Of a DNA stretch of 64,000 nt, positions 1 through 8,082 are shown in pieces. Made by a program: the position numbers and the translations under genes. The DNA is from Comamonas thiooxydans (lineage in GTDB: Bacteria > Pseudomonadota > Gammaproteobacteria > Burkholderiales > Burkholderiaceae_C), in the NCBI RefSeq assembly GCF_002157685.2, contig NZ_AP026738.1, positions 4,960,001 through 5,024,000 on the forward strand. The letters are read 5' to 3'. How positions within the stretch are numbered: position 1 is the first letter of the stretch; each line of letters begins with the position of its first letter. The notes beneath the pieces are model-generated. The model was given only the letters and a program-made list of their open reading frames with translations, did no database searches and was not told the DNA's origin.

Positions 1-1603
1 GCGTCTCGAAGGTGTGGAACGGAGCCGGAGAAGGCACTTCCCACTCCAGGCCTTCGGCCGCTTCCCAAGGCTTTTGCGGCGCCTTCTCGCCGTGACCGCG
101 CATCGCGGGCCAGACGACGAACAGGAAGAAATACACCTGCATCAGGCCGAAGCCAAAGCCGCCCAGGGAGGCAACCATGTTGAAGTCGGCGAACTGCATG
201 GGGTAGTCGGCATAGCGACGCGGCATGCCGGCCAGACCCAGGAAGTGCATGGGGAAAAAGGTGATGTTGAAGAAGATCAGCGAGCCCCAGAAGTGGATGC
301 GGCCGCGCGTCTCGGAATACATCACGCCCGTCCACTTGGGCGACCAGTAGTAATAGCCGGCGAACATGGAGAACAGCGAACCGGCCACCAGCACGTAGTG
401 GAAGTGGGCCACCACGTAATAGGTGTCCTGCAGCTGGATGTCGATGGGCGCCATGGACAGTATCAGCCCCGTGAAGCCGCCCATGGTGAACACGAAGATG
501 AAGCCCACGGCGAACAGCATCGGGGTTTCAAAGCTCATGGAGCCGCGCCACATGGTGGCCGTCCAGTTGAACACCTTCACGGCCGTGGGCACGGAGATCA
601 GCATGGTCGCGTACATGAAGAACAGCTGACCCGTGACCGGCATGCCGGTGGTGAACATGTGGTGCGCCCAGACGATGAAGGACAGGATGGCAATCGCCGC
701 CACGGCATAGACCATGGAGGTGTAGCCAAACAGCTTCTTGCGGCTGAAGGCGGGCACGATCTGGCTGACGATGCCGAAGGCCGGCAAGATCATGATGTAG
801 ACCTCGGGGTGGCCGAAGAACCAGAAGATGTGCTGGTACATCACCGGATCGCCACCGCCTGCAGGATTGAAGAAGCTGGTGCCGAAGTGACGATCGGTCA
901 GCGTCATGGTGATGGCGCCGGCCAGCACGGGCATCACGGCGATCAGCAGATAGGCGGTGATCAGCCATGTCCAGGCAAACAGCGGCATCTTCATCAGCGT
1001 CATGCCGGGCGCGCGCATGTTCAGGATGGTGACGATGATGTTGATCGCACCCATGATGGAGCTGGCACCCATGATGTGCATGGCAAAGATGCTGGTGTCC
1101 ATGGACGGGCCCATCTGCAGCGTCAGCGGCGCATACAGCGTCCAGCCGGCCGCAGGCGCACCGCCGGGCATGAAGAACGAGCCCACCAGCATGATGCCGG
1201 CGGGAATCAGCAGCCAGAAGCTGAAGTTGTTCATGCGCGCAAACGCCATGTCGGAAGCACCGATCTGCAGCGGCAGCATCCAGTTCGCGAAGCCCACGAA
1301 GGCCGGCATGATGGCGCCGAACACCATGATCAGGCCGTGCATGGTGGTGAGCTGGTTGAACAGCTCGGGATTGACGATCTGCAGGCCGGGTTCGAACAGC
1401 TCGGCACGGATCAGCATGGCCAGAATGCCTCCCACCATCAGCATGGTGAAGGAGAACAGCAGGTACATCGTGCCGATGTCCTTGTGATTGGTGGCAAACA
1501 GCCAGCGGCGCCAGCCCGAGGGCATGGCGTGGTGATGGTCATCGTGCCCATGGTCGTGACCATGGCCCTCATGGGTGTGGACGGGAGGAACTACGGCGCT
1601 CAT
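1..1603 (-). CDS. ctaD: cytochrome c oxidase subunit I (3' end outside window)
   Basis: This is the catalytic subunit of the aa3-type haem-copper oxidase, which reduces O2 to water and pumps protons in the inner membrane. About 534 codons are present and the C-terminus runs off the window. Visible family signatures are [12 protein letters not shown] near the N-terminus, [17 protein letters not shown] (Cu-B ligand and cross-linked Tyr region) and HFHYVLVAG (haem a3/a ligands). The ATG start gives an unusual N-terminus with about ten histidines in 17 residues before the first membrane segment. It lies just downstream of coxB in the same direction (34 bp gap), as in standard cox operons. Identification is very secure. 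Confidence 0.97.
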   Translation of the reverse strand, partial: MSAVVPPVHTHEGHGHDHGHDDHHHAMPSGWRRWLFATNHKDIGTMYLLFSFTMLMVGGILAMLIRAELFEPGLQIVNPELFNQLTTMHGLIMVFGAIMPAFVGFANWMLPLQIGASDMAFARMNNFSFWLLIPAGIMLVGSFFMPGGAPAAGWTLYAPLTLQMGPSMDTSIFAMHIMGASSIMGAINIIVTILNMRAPGMTLMKMPLFAWTWLITAYLLIAVMPVLAGAITMTLTDRHFGTSFFNPAGGGDPVMYQHIFWFFGHPEVYIMILPAFGIVSQIVPAFSRKKLFGYTSMVYAVAAIAILSFIVWAHHMFTTGMPVTGQLFFMYATMLISVPTAVKVFNWTATMWRGSMSFETPMLFAVGFIFVFTMGGFTGLILSMAPIDIQLQDTYYVVAHFHYVLVAGSLFSMFAGYYYWSPKWTGVMYSETRGRIHFWGSLIFFNITFFPMHFLGLAGMPRRYADYPMQFADFNMVASLGGFGFGLMQVYFFLFVVWPAMRGHGEKAPQKPWEAAEGLEWEVPSPAPFHTFET

Positions 1604-1637
1604 ATTCTTTTCTCCAATCGGTCTCTATACCCGGGGC

Positions 1638-3221
1638 TTACTTCGCGGCCGTGATGTCAACACGGCGTGCCTGCTGGTCCGAGCCTGCCGCAGCCGTGAT
1701 GGTCTCGGGCTTGCGCAGCTCGATGCGGTCTCCCGCAATACCGCTGTCCTCCAGCAGCTTGGCCACGGCCTTGGCTCGCTCCTTGGCCAGCTCCGCGTTC
1801 TTGTCGGCGTTGCCGGTGGAGTCCACAAAGCCCGACAGAGCAATCTTGCCGTCCTTGTGGGCCTTCCAGTACTCGGCCGCCTTCTTCACCGCAGCCTGAG
1901 CCTGATCGTCGAGCGCGCTCTTGCCGGTCTCGAAAAAGACCTGATAAGGGCCTGCATCGCTGGCGGCAGCGGCTGCACCTTGCGCAGGAGCAGCAGAGTC
2001 GGCAGCCGGAGCTGCGGGTGCCGCACTTCCGCCGCCTTCAGGGAACTTGCCGCCGCGCGCAGCCACAAACTGGGCGGGCTGCACCAGCTGGCCGGTCTGG
2101 TTGCTCCAGTGGTTCTTGGCAAAGGTCACCACCGCTGCCAGCTCGGTGTCGCTCAGCTGCTTCCAGGCCGGCATGGCACCGTTGGCGCGGCCTTCGAGCA
2201 CGGCATGCATCATGTCGGCCGTGGGGCCCAGCACCACGGGACTGCCGTCCAGCGGCTTGATGGGACCGGCTCCCTTGCCATTGGCCTGGTGGCAGGCAGC
2301 GCAGTTGGCGGCATAGACTTTTTCGCCACGTGCCACCAGATCGGCCAGTACCCAGACCTTGTTCGGATCATCGGCCTTGGCGGCCAGCTTCTTCTTTTCT
2401 TCGGCCACCCAGGCGCTGTAAGCCTCCGCAGACAGCACCTTCACGTGGATGGGCATGTAGGCATGTTCCTTGCCGCACAACTCGGCACACTGGCCGTAGT
2501 AGTCGCCGGTCTTCTCGGCCTTGAACCAGGTGTCGCGCACAAAGCCGGGAATCGCGTCCTGCTTGATGCCGAAGGCCGGCACCATGAAGGAGTGGATCAC
2601 ATCGTTGGCCGTGGTGATGATGCGCACCTTCTTGCCCACGGGAACGACCAGCGGGTTGTCGACTCTCAGCAGATAGTCGCTGGGCGCGTTGCTCACATCG
2701 CCGCTGTTGGACATCTGGCGCTGGGCGTTATCCAGCGTGGACACAAAGCCCAGGCCTTCGCCCTCGCCGCTCAGATAGTCATAACCCCATTTCCACTGGT
2801 AGCCGGTGGCCTTGATGGTGAGGTCGGCATTGGTCGTGTCTTTCTGTGCCACCAGCACCTTGGTGGCTGGCAGCGCCATCAGGATCACGATGATGAAGGG
2901 AGCCACCGTCCAGGCCACTTCCACCTTGACCGATTCATGGAAGTTCGCGGCCTTGGCTCCCTGGGATTTGCGGTGCTTCCAGATGGAATAGAACATCACC
3001 CCGAACACCGCGATGAAGATCACCGTGCAGATGATGAGCATCATCCAGTGCAGCCAGTGCTGCTCCACGGCAATGCGTGTCACAGGCGGATGCAGATTGA
3101 GCTGGTTGACGGCAGGGCCTCCCGGCAGATCCTGCGCCGCATAGGCCATGGAACTGCCCCACGCCGCCAAGGCCAAACTCCAGGGAACCAGCTTGGTGGA
3201 AATGTTTTTCATCGTTTTCAC
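1638..3221 (-). CDS. coxB: cytochrome c oxidase subunit II with cytochrome c and OmpA-like domains
   Basis: This is the electron-entry subunit of the aa3 oxidase. Domains in order: a signal peptide (about 1-29); two membrane helices (about 58-80 and 103-120); a cupredoxin domain with CuA ligands H210, C245, C249, H253 and M256; a class I cytochrome c domain with CAACH at 307-311 and axial Met350 in NGAMPAW; an Ala/Pro-rich linker (about 395-422); and a C-terminal OmpA/MotB-like domain (about 425-527) with NAELAKERAKAV and ARRVDI motifs. At 527 residues it is much longer than a plain subunit II. The start is ambiguous: a GTG at the given end or an ATG three codons in. An AGAGG sits 3 nt from the first and 12 nt from the second. 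coxB precedes ctaD as in a cox operon. Confidence 0.95.
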   Translation of the reverse strand: MKTMKNISTKLVPWSLALAAWGSSMAYAAQDLPGGPAVNQLNLHPPVTRIAVEQHWLHWMMLIICTVIFIAVFGVMFYSIWKHRKSQGAKAANFHESVKVEVAWTVAPFIIVILMALPATKVLVAQKDTTNADLTIKATGYQWKWGYDYLSGEGEGLGFVSTLDNAQRQMSNSGDVSNAPSDYLLRVDNPLVVPVGKKVRIITTANDVIHSFMVPAFGIKQDAIPGFVRDTWFKAEKTGDYYGQCAELCGKEHAYMPIHVKVLSAEAYSAWVAEEKKKLAAKADDPNKVWVLADLVARGEKVYAANCAACHQANGKGAGPIKPLDGSPVVLGPTADMMHAVLEGRANGAMPAWKQLSDTELAAVVTFAKNHWSNQTGQLVQPAQFVAARGGKFPEGGGSAAPAAPAADSAAPAQGAAAAASDAGPYQVFFETGKSALDDQAQAAVKKAAEYWKAHKDGKIALSGFVDSTGNADKNAELAKERAKAVAKLLEDSGIAGDRIELRKPETITAAAGSDQQARRVDITAAK

Positions 3222-3791
3222 TTACCTCTAAGCCTCAGTTGTCCACTCGCTCACACCGCTTCCGCCGCTGCCGGCCGGAAGGCTGTGACACTCACACTAC
3301 CTCGCGAACTTCAACGCAGCATGCCCCAGAATTTGATAGCACTGTCTGCGCGCATTCACTAATGCATGTACCGGAAACCCATGCCAACCGGGCTTGCACA
3401 GGCAAGCCTGACCGGACTTGAAACTCGTACTGGCAAGCGCATCTCACGGCAAACGCCGGACATGGCTGAAACTGGTCTGGCAGCCAGGACAGAAAGAGGG
3501 GAGATGGGACGCTGCTGTACCGCGGCTACCGCCGGGCACAGGGATGCATCAGCGCAGCAGGAAGCTGGCTTGTGGTGATGATGAAATGCGAAAACCGGCC
3601 GCTGTCGAACCCGCTGGCCAGTCCCCTTGGCAAAGCGAAACACCCGATATCTCCCCTGGCGGCTTGGGCCGCACTGTCTGTTTTCCTTCAGGCAGGAGAG
3701 AAGCCCGAAGAACTGCTGCTATCCATGAAGTAACTAGGGGAAATTGTAGGCAGCTTTGTGTCGAATCAATGACCGGAAAACGACAGATGTG
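3222..3791. other. intergenic region between coxB and a methyltransferase gene
   Basis: About 570 bp hold no convincing gene. Short frames on the plus strand are Arg/Ala/Pro-rich without family features and overlap the next gene, so they are probably chance. The stretch must carry the cox promoter on the minus strand; no convincing -35/-10 pair or known riboswitch was recognised. Confidence 0.5.
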
Positions 3792-4700
3792 CTATCGCAA
3801 ACCCGTGTTGCGCGGCTGTTTGAGCATGGCCTTCATGTCTTCCAGCGACACGGCGCTATTGGCTTCCAGACGCAGCTTGGGCTGCGGTTTGTAGGCGTGA
3901 CCATAGACGATCTCGAAGGTCAGCGAGAGCTGTCCATCGGGCTGCTTGTCGGCCCAGTGCTGCTCAATTTTCTGCAACAGCCCGGCCTTCCAGCCACGGC
4001 CGCGCAGGCCGGCAAAACGCCCGGGGTGGAAATTGCGGCCCAGTTCGCGCAGCTCCTGCAGCAGACGCTGCGGCGTGGCGAAGGTCAGGGTGATGCGCTC
4101 CATGTCCATCACCGGTTCGGCAAAGCCGGAGTGCACCAGCATGTCGCCCCAGTCATGCATATCGGTAAACGTATGACCTGCCGGCCCCCAGCCCAGTTCG
4201 GCGTAGAGCCTGTGCAGCTGCTGCACCGTATCCGGCCCGAGGCAGGAGAACATGACATAGCCATCGACCTTGAGCGCCTTGTGCCAGCGCTCGATCAGGG
4301 TCTGCGGGTCGGCTGCGGTATGCAGCAGCATATTGGCCCAGAGCATGTCCATGCTGGCATCTGCGGGCGCCCCCATCTGCACGGCAGCCCCCTTCCAGCG
4401 CGAGAGCTGCCACCAGCGGCTGCCGAGCTTGTCCTGGGCCACCGCCTCGCGGCGGGCTACGGGTTCATAGATCGTGCATTCGGCCTGCGGATAACGCTCG
4501 CGCAGCAGATGGTGTGCCTGCATGCCACCGCGAACCGGCTCCCAGTGGCACCAGGTCTCGGGCGGCTTCACGATCCAGTCCAGGCGCTGCTGCATGCGGC
4601 TGGCCACCTCCTCGTGCAACCAGGGAGATTCGGCCGGAGCGGCCATTTGCCAATGGTTTGCAGCTGCAGAATCAATTGTGGGAGGCAGGACGTGGGACAT
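3792..4700 (-). CDS. BioC-like SAM-dependent methyltransferase
   Basis: A predicted class I methyltransferase of 302 residues. The region DMLWANMLLHTAADPQTLIERWHKALKVDGYVMFSCLGPDT matches the post-motif part of BioC-type enzymes, which methylate malonyl-ACP at the start of biotin synthesis. The N-terminal SAM-binding glycine motif is degenerate: the sequence around WCHWEPVRGG lacks a clear GxGxG. I chose the ATG opening MSHVLPP; an upstream in-frame start would add 16 residues of Cys/Leu-rich sequence reaching towards comF. No other biotin genes are nearby, so BioC activity is an inference and a paralogous methyltransferase is possible. It is divergent from comF with about 65 bp between starts. 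Confidence 0.75.
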   Translation of the reverse strand: MSHVLPPTIDSAAANHWQMAAPAESPWLHEEVASRMQQRLDWIVKPPETWCHWEPVRGGMQAHHLLRERYPQAECTIYEPVARREAVAQDKLGSRWWQLSRWKGAAVQMGAPADASMDMLWANMLLHTAADPQTLIERWHKALKVDGYVMFSCLGPDTVQQLHRLYAELGWGPAGHTFTDMHDWGDMLVHSGFAEPVMDMERITLTFATPQRLLQELRELGRNFHPGRFAGLRGRGWKAGLLQKIEQHWADKQPDGQLSLTFEIVYGHAYKPQPKLRLEANSAVSLEDMKAMLKQPRNTGLR

Positions 4701-4766
4701 GGGCAGACAAAAGCAGGCAGAGAGTCGAGCAAGCGAGCCGCTCACCAACTGCCGGAGTGAAGATCA

Positions 4767-5531
4767 ATGCGGCGCGAGTATATTGATTCCATGCCCGACC
4801 TTCATGCGACATGGCTTTCACACCTGCGCCGCCAGCAGCAGCGTTGGCTGGATGCCTTGCCCAGCCAGTGCGCAGTCTGTGGACGCTGGCCGGGGCCACG
4901 CATCTGCCGCGACTGCCATGCACGCTGGGCTCAGCACAAGCACCGCTGCCACAGTTGTGCCCTGCCGCTGCCCGCTCTGGTCAGCCTCTGCGGCAACTGC
5001 CTCAAGCAACCACCCCAACTCAAGCGCTGCACCGCCGCGCTGGACTATGCCTACCCCTGGCAAAACCTCATCACACGCTACAAATTTCAGGCCGATCTGG
5101 GGTTGGTGCGCAGTCTGGGCAGGCTGATGGCCAGTCACCCCGAAGTCAGGGAGCAGCTGAGGGCCTGCGATGCCTTGCTGCCCATGCCGGCCTCCGCACA
5201 GCGCGTGCGCGAGCGCGGCTTTGACCACAGCCTGCTGCTGGCACGCTCCCTCTCGGAGCAATATGGCAGGCCTTTACCCTTGCTGAGCGAGGCTGTGCAA
5301 CGCCAACATCTGGAGCTGCCCCAACATGCCTCCAGTCGGGAACAAAGACTGCGCCAGCTACGCGGCATTTTCAGCCTCGTCCCGGCTCGACAGGCTCTGG
5401 TAAAAGGGCGGGAGATTTTGCTGCTCGACGACGTGATGACCACCGGTGCCACGCTGGATGCACTGGCAGGCTGCCTGCTGTCGGCCGGCGCAGCATCGGT
5501 CAGCGCAGTCGTGCTGGCACGCACGCCTTGA
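4767..5531 (+). CDS. comF: ComF family phosphoribosyltransferase-like protein
   Basis: A protein of 254 residues. The N-terminus holds a zinc-ribbon-like set of Cys pairs (CAVC, CRDC, CHSC, CGNC), followed by a type I phosphoribosyltransferase fold whose PRPP loop is visible as ILLLDDVMTTGAT. Such proteins (ComF/GntX) are tied to DNA uptake and use of extracellular DNA in naturally competent bacteria. The start was chosen because GGAG lies 9 nt upstream; an in-frame ATG eight codons later has no ribosome site. It is divergent from the methyltransferase and about 70 bp upstream of trmL. Family assignment is secure; the exact role is not shown by sequence. Confidence 0.9.
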   Translation: MRREYIDSMPDLHATWLSHLRRQQQRWLDALPSQCAVCGRWPGPRICRDCHARWAQHKHRCHSCALPLPALVSLCGNCLKQPPQLKRCTAALDYAYPWQNLITRYKFQADLGLVRSLGRLMASHPEVREQLRACDALLPMPASAQRVRERGFDHSLLLARSLSEQYGRPLPLLSEAVQRQHLELPQHASSREQRLRQLRGIFSLVPARQALVKGREILLLDDVMTTGATLDALAGCLLSAGAASVSAVVLARTP

Positions 5532-5601
5532 CCCATATTCGCCAGTCTGGAACTGCGGAGGCGGCAGCGTGGGTCAAAGCCGGGCTGCACAATAGCGCCC
5601 C

Positions 5602-6096
5602 ATGTTTCATATCGTTCTTGTGGCGCCCGAGATCCCTCCCAACACGGGCAATGTCATCCGTCTGGCCGCCAATACGGGTTGCAGCCTGCATCTGATCGAG
5701 CCGCTGGGCTTTTCCATGGAAGACCGGCATATGCGCCGCGCCGGACTGGACTATCACGAGTACGCCAATGTGGCCCGCCACGCCAGCTGGGAAGCCTTCC
5801 TCGAAACCTGTCAGCCGCAGCGCGAGCGCATGTTCGCCATGACCACGCATAGCAGCAGCCCGGCCCATGCCATGGAATTCAAAGCTGGCGACTGGCTGGT
5901 CTTTGGTTCTGAAAGCAAAGGACTGCCACCCGAGGTGCGCGCCCAGTTCCCCAACGAGCAGCGACTGCGCCTGCCCATGCTGGCCTCTCAACGCAGCCTG
6001 AACTTGTCCAATGCCGTGGCCGTGACGGTGTTCGAAGCCTGGCGCCAGCAGGGTTTCGCGGGTGCTGCCCTTGCAGAGCCAAAGACTGCGCTTTAA
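5602..6096 (+). CDS. trmL: tRNA (cytidine/uridine-34 2'-O-)methyltransferase
   Basis: A SPOUT-class methyltransferase that 2'-O-methylates the wobble base of certain leucine tRNAs. The 164-residue protein has the full TrmL plan: an N-terminal PEIPPNTGNVIRLAANTG motif, a middle FGSESKGLPPEV motif, and the C-terminal knot segment RSLNLSNAVAVTVFEAWRQ. Length equals the family norm. It sits after comF in the same direction and may be co-transcribed. Nothing is unusual. Confidence 0.96.
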   Translation: MFHIVLVAPEIPPNTGNVIRLAANTGCSLHLIEPLGFSMEDRHMRRAGLDYHEYANVARHASWEAFLETCQPQRERMFAMTTHSSSPAHAMEFKAGDWLVFGSESKGLPPEVRAQFPNEQRLRLPMLASQRSLNLSNAVAVTVFEAWRQQGFAGAALAEPKTAL

Positions 6097-6249
6097 GTTC
6101 CCGCCTATTGTCTCTAATTTCGGAACAATAAGTTGCGCAACAGGGGGTTTTTCTCGCAATTAGATCGTCCTAAAGTACGACTCATGGACTTGCAGCCGAC
6201 CGACGATATCCGCCAGGACTGCAGGCCCGATGTACCCAAAGGACGAATC

Positions 6250-6558
6250 ATGAAATACGCCAACCGCTTTGCCATCGTTGCCGCCCTGGCCATGTCTGCC
6301 GCCGCTGCACAGGCCGCAGGCTTTGACTTCACCGGCGACCACTACCCTCCCGAAGTTGCAGGTCAGTCCACCCTGACCCGTGCCCAGGTCAAGGCCCAGG
6401 TGCAGGACGCCATGGCCAGGGGTCAGCTGCAGCCCGTTGGCGATGCCTATCTGCCTCTGTCCCAGCAACAGCAATCCAGCAACCTCAGCCGTGAGCAAGT
6501 GCGCCAGGAAACCATTGCCGCAGGCAAGGCCGGTTTGCTGGACAACTATGGCGAATGA
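6250..6558 (+). CDS. DUF4148-type secreted small protein
   Basis: A 102-residue protein with a signal peptide (MKYANRFAIVAALAMSAAAAQA, cleavage expected after AQA). The mature part carries two copies of the short pattern LTRAQVKAQVQDAMARGQL / LSREQVRQETIAAGKAGLL, typical of DUF4148 proteins that are abundant in Burkholderiales. The function is unknown; export to the periplasm is expected. The ATG was chosen because it begins the signal peptide and AAAGGA lies a few bases upstream; a longer frame would start with unrelated sequence. It stands alone and is followed by a strong terminator. Confidence 0.85.
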   Translation: MKYANRFAIVAALAMSAAAAQAAGFDFTGDHYPPEVAGQSTLTRAQVKAQVQDAMARGQLQPVGDAYLPLSQQQQSSNLSREQVRQETIAAGKAGLLDNYGE

Positions 6559-6603
6559 CGGCCTCTGCGCAGCACCCTGCTGTGCAAGGTGCGGCTCAAT
6601 AAC

Positions 6604-6636
6604 AAAGCCCCAAGGCCGATGCCAAGGGGCTTTTTT
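6604..6636 (+). terminator. rho-independent terminator after the DUF4148 gene
   Basis: Complementary arms AAAGCCCC and GGGGCTTT enclose a loop that can pair further, and six T residues follow directly. It lies about 45 bp past the DUF4148 stop codon and before the convergent MaoC-like gene. Confidence 0.85.
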
Positions 6637-6661
6637 CATGGCTTGAAAACTGCGCCGCGAA

Positions 6662-7126
6662 TCAGGCCGCAGCACCAAAGCTGCGCGCCAGCGACTCAGC
6701 CACGCACACAGGCTTGTCGCTGCCCTCGCGCTCCACCGTCACCAGCCAGGTCATCTGGATGCCAGCCGGCTCGATGCGCTCCGCTGCCTGCAATGTCATG
6801 CGGGCCCGCAAGCGGCTGTTGACGGGCACCGGGGCCATGAAGCGCACACGGTTGAGCCCGTAGTTCACCCCCATCTTGGCGCCTTCGATCTTGAAAGTGC
6901 CTTCGAAAAACTGAGGCAGCAGGGACAGCGTGAGAAAGCCATGGGCAATCGGCGCGCCGAACGGCCCCTGGGCTGCACGCTCGGGATCGGTATGAATCCA
7001 TTGCTGATCGCCCGTGGCATCGGCAAACATTTGAATCTGGGCCTGTGTGATGGTGATCCAGTCGCTGACGGCGACTTCCTGCCCAATCGAGGCCAGCACT
7101 TCGGAGTAGGAGCGAAAGGTTTTCAT
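6662..7126 (-). CDS. MaoC-like (R)-specific enoyl-CoA hydratase family protein
   Basis: A single hot-dog domain protein of 154 residues. The hydratase-2 motif is clear: FADATGDQQWIHTDPERA supplies the catalytic Asp and His, and FGAPIAHGFLTLSLLPQFF follows as in R-specific enoyl-CoA hydratases and MaoC dehydratases. Substrate is not predictable. The start is the ATG opening MKTFRSYSEV, with a G-rich tract upstream; extending further adds Arg/Gly-rich sequence without homology features. It stands alone on the minus strand, downstream of a LysE-type gene in the same direction. Confidence 0.9.
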   Translation of the reverse strand: MKTFRSYSEVLASIGQEVAVSDWITITQAQIQMFADATGDQQWIHTDPERAAQGPFGAPIAHGFLTLSLLPQFFEGTFKIEGAKMGVNYGLNRVRFMAPVPVNSRLRARMTLQAAERIEPAGIQMTWLVTVEREGSDKPVCVAESLARSFGAAA

Positions 7127-7259
7127 GCCCCCCAATGTAGAAGCCCCCTGCCCTGCGCCATGTCTGACGCGGGACAAGGGGCTTACCCTAGATCATTCGA
7201 TCAAATATGCCGCTGACTCAATCTATTCATACGCTGGCAGCTATGCTTTTCAAAGCAGA

Positions 7260-7892
7260 TCAGGCTTCGCTGGAACGCTGAACAAAAAACAGGCCTGTAC
7301 CCACGGCCATCAGCAGGCCGCCGAACACGCGGTTCTGGTTGCGCATGGCGCGTGCGCTGCGCATCAGGCCGCGCAAGGCGCTGGCGCCTGCGGCATAGCT
7401 GTGCATCACCGTGGTGTCCACGGCCAGCATGGTCACGGCCAGAATCGCCAACTGAGGGGCCAGAGGACGGCTGGTGGTCATGAACTGCGGCAGCACGGCG
7501 ACCATGAAGATGATGCCCTTGGGATTGGTGGCATTGGTCAGAAAGCCCGTCAGCACGCGCTTTTTGAGACTGGCCTCGGGCACGGCCTCTTGCGCAGCCA
7601 GCGGCGAGCCGCCCGAACGCCACTGGCTGATGCCCAGATAGATGAGATAGCCGGCGCCCACGATCTTGACGGCATTGAAGGCCCACTCGGACGCCATGAG
7701 CAGCGAGCCCACGCCGGCACCTGCTATCAACAAGATGAGCAGCAGCCCGAGCTGCAGACCCATGATGGTGGCGCTGGTCTTGCGCACGCCATAGGACAGG
7801 CCATGACTCATGGACAGCACAGCCCCCGACCCCGGCGAGACCGCGATGATCCAGGAGGCCACAAAAAAAGCAAACCAGGTGTGCAGATCCAT
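7260..7892 (-). CDS. LysE/RhtB family amino-acid exporter
   Basis: A predicted inner-membrane exporter of 210 residues with five to six hydrophobic segments. The N-terminal VSPGSGAVLSMSHGLSYGVR and the central TNATNPKGIIFMVAVLPQF are hallmark RhtB/LysE family motifs. The family exports amino acids such as lysine, threonine or homoserine lactone; the substrate here cannot be told. The start is the ATG with GGAG 6 nt upstream, preferred over a GTG two codons earlier. It diverges from the Kef-type antiporter gene. Confidence 0.9.
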   Translation of the reverse strand: MDLHTWFAFFVASWIIAVSPGSGAVLSMSHGLSYGVRKTSATIMGLQLGLLLILLIAGAGVGSLLMASEWAFNAVKIVGAGYLIYLGISQWRSGGSPLAAQEAVPEASLKKRVLTGFLTNATNPKGIIFMVAVLPQFMTTSRPLAPQLAILAVTMLAVDTTVMHSYAAGASALRGLMRSARAMRNQNRVFGGLLMAVGTGLFFVQRSSEA

Positions 7893-8082
7893 ACTCACTC
7901 CAAACGCCGATCTAAAGCGCCCATCTTAAAAGTTGCGCTGTCAACTTGCAGACGCAGGGTTGAGCAGGCGCTATAAGCACCAGGTAAACATTCGTGCCTT
8001 TTTTCTTTCTGTCAAAAATCTGACGCTTGGCTACGGGTGCCAAAATGGAATATCTCTAGGGTTAACACCACATAACATTCCC

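Noticed and set aside
14..1654. Long plus-strand open frame opposite ctaD
   Set aside because: Its product is His/Gln/Gly-rich with no domain features. The minus strand encodes a clear COX1, so the frame is a GC-driven shadow.
1575..3362. Plus-strand open frame opposite coxB
   Set aside because: Antisense to a full CuA-cytochrome c protein, with low-complexity composition.
3418..3894. Plus-strand frame upstream of coxB
   Set aside because: Overlaps the methyltransferase 3' end, has no ribosome site and no recognised domain.
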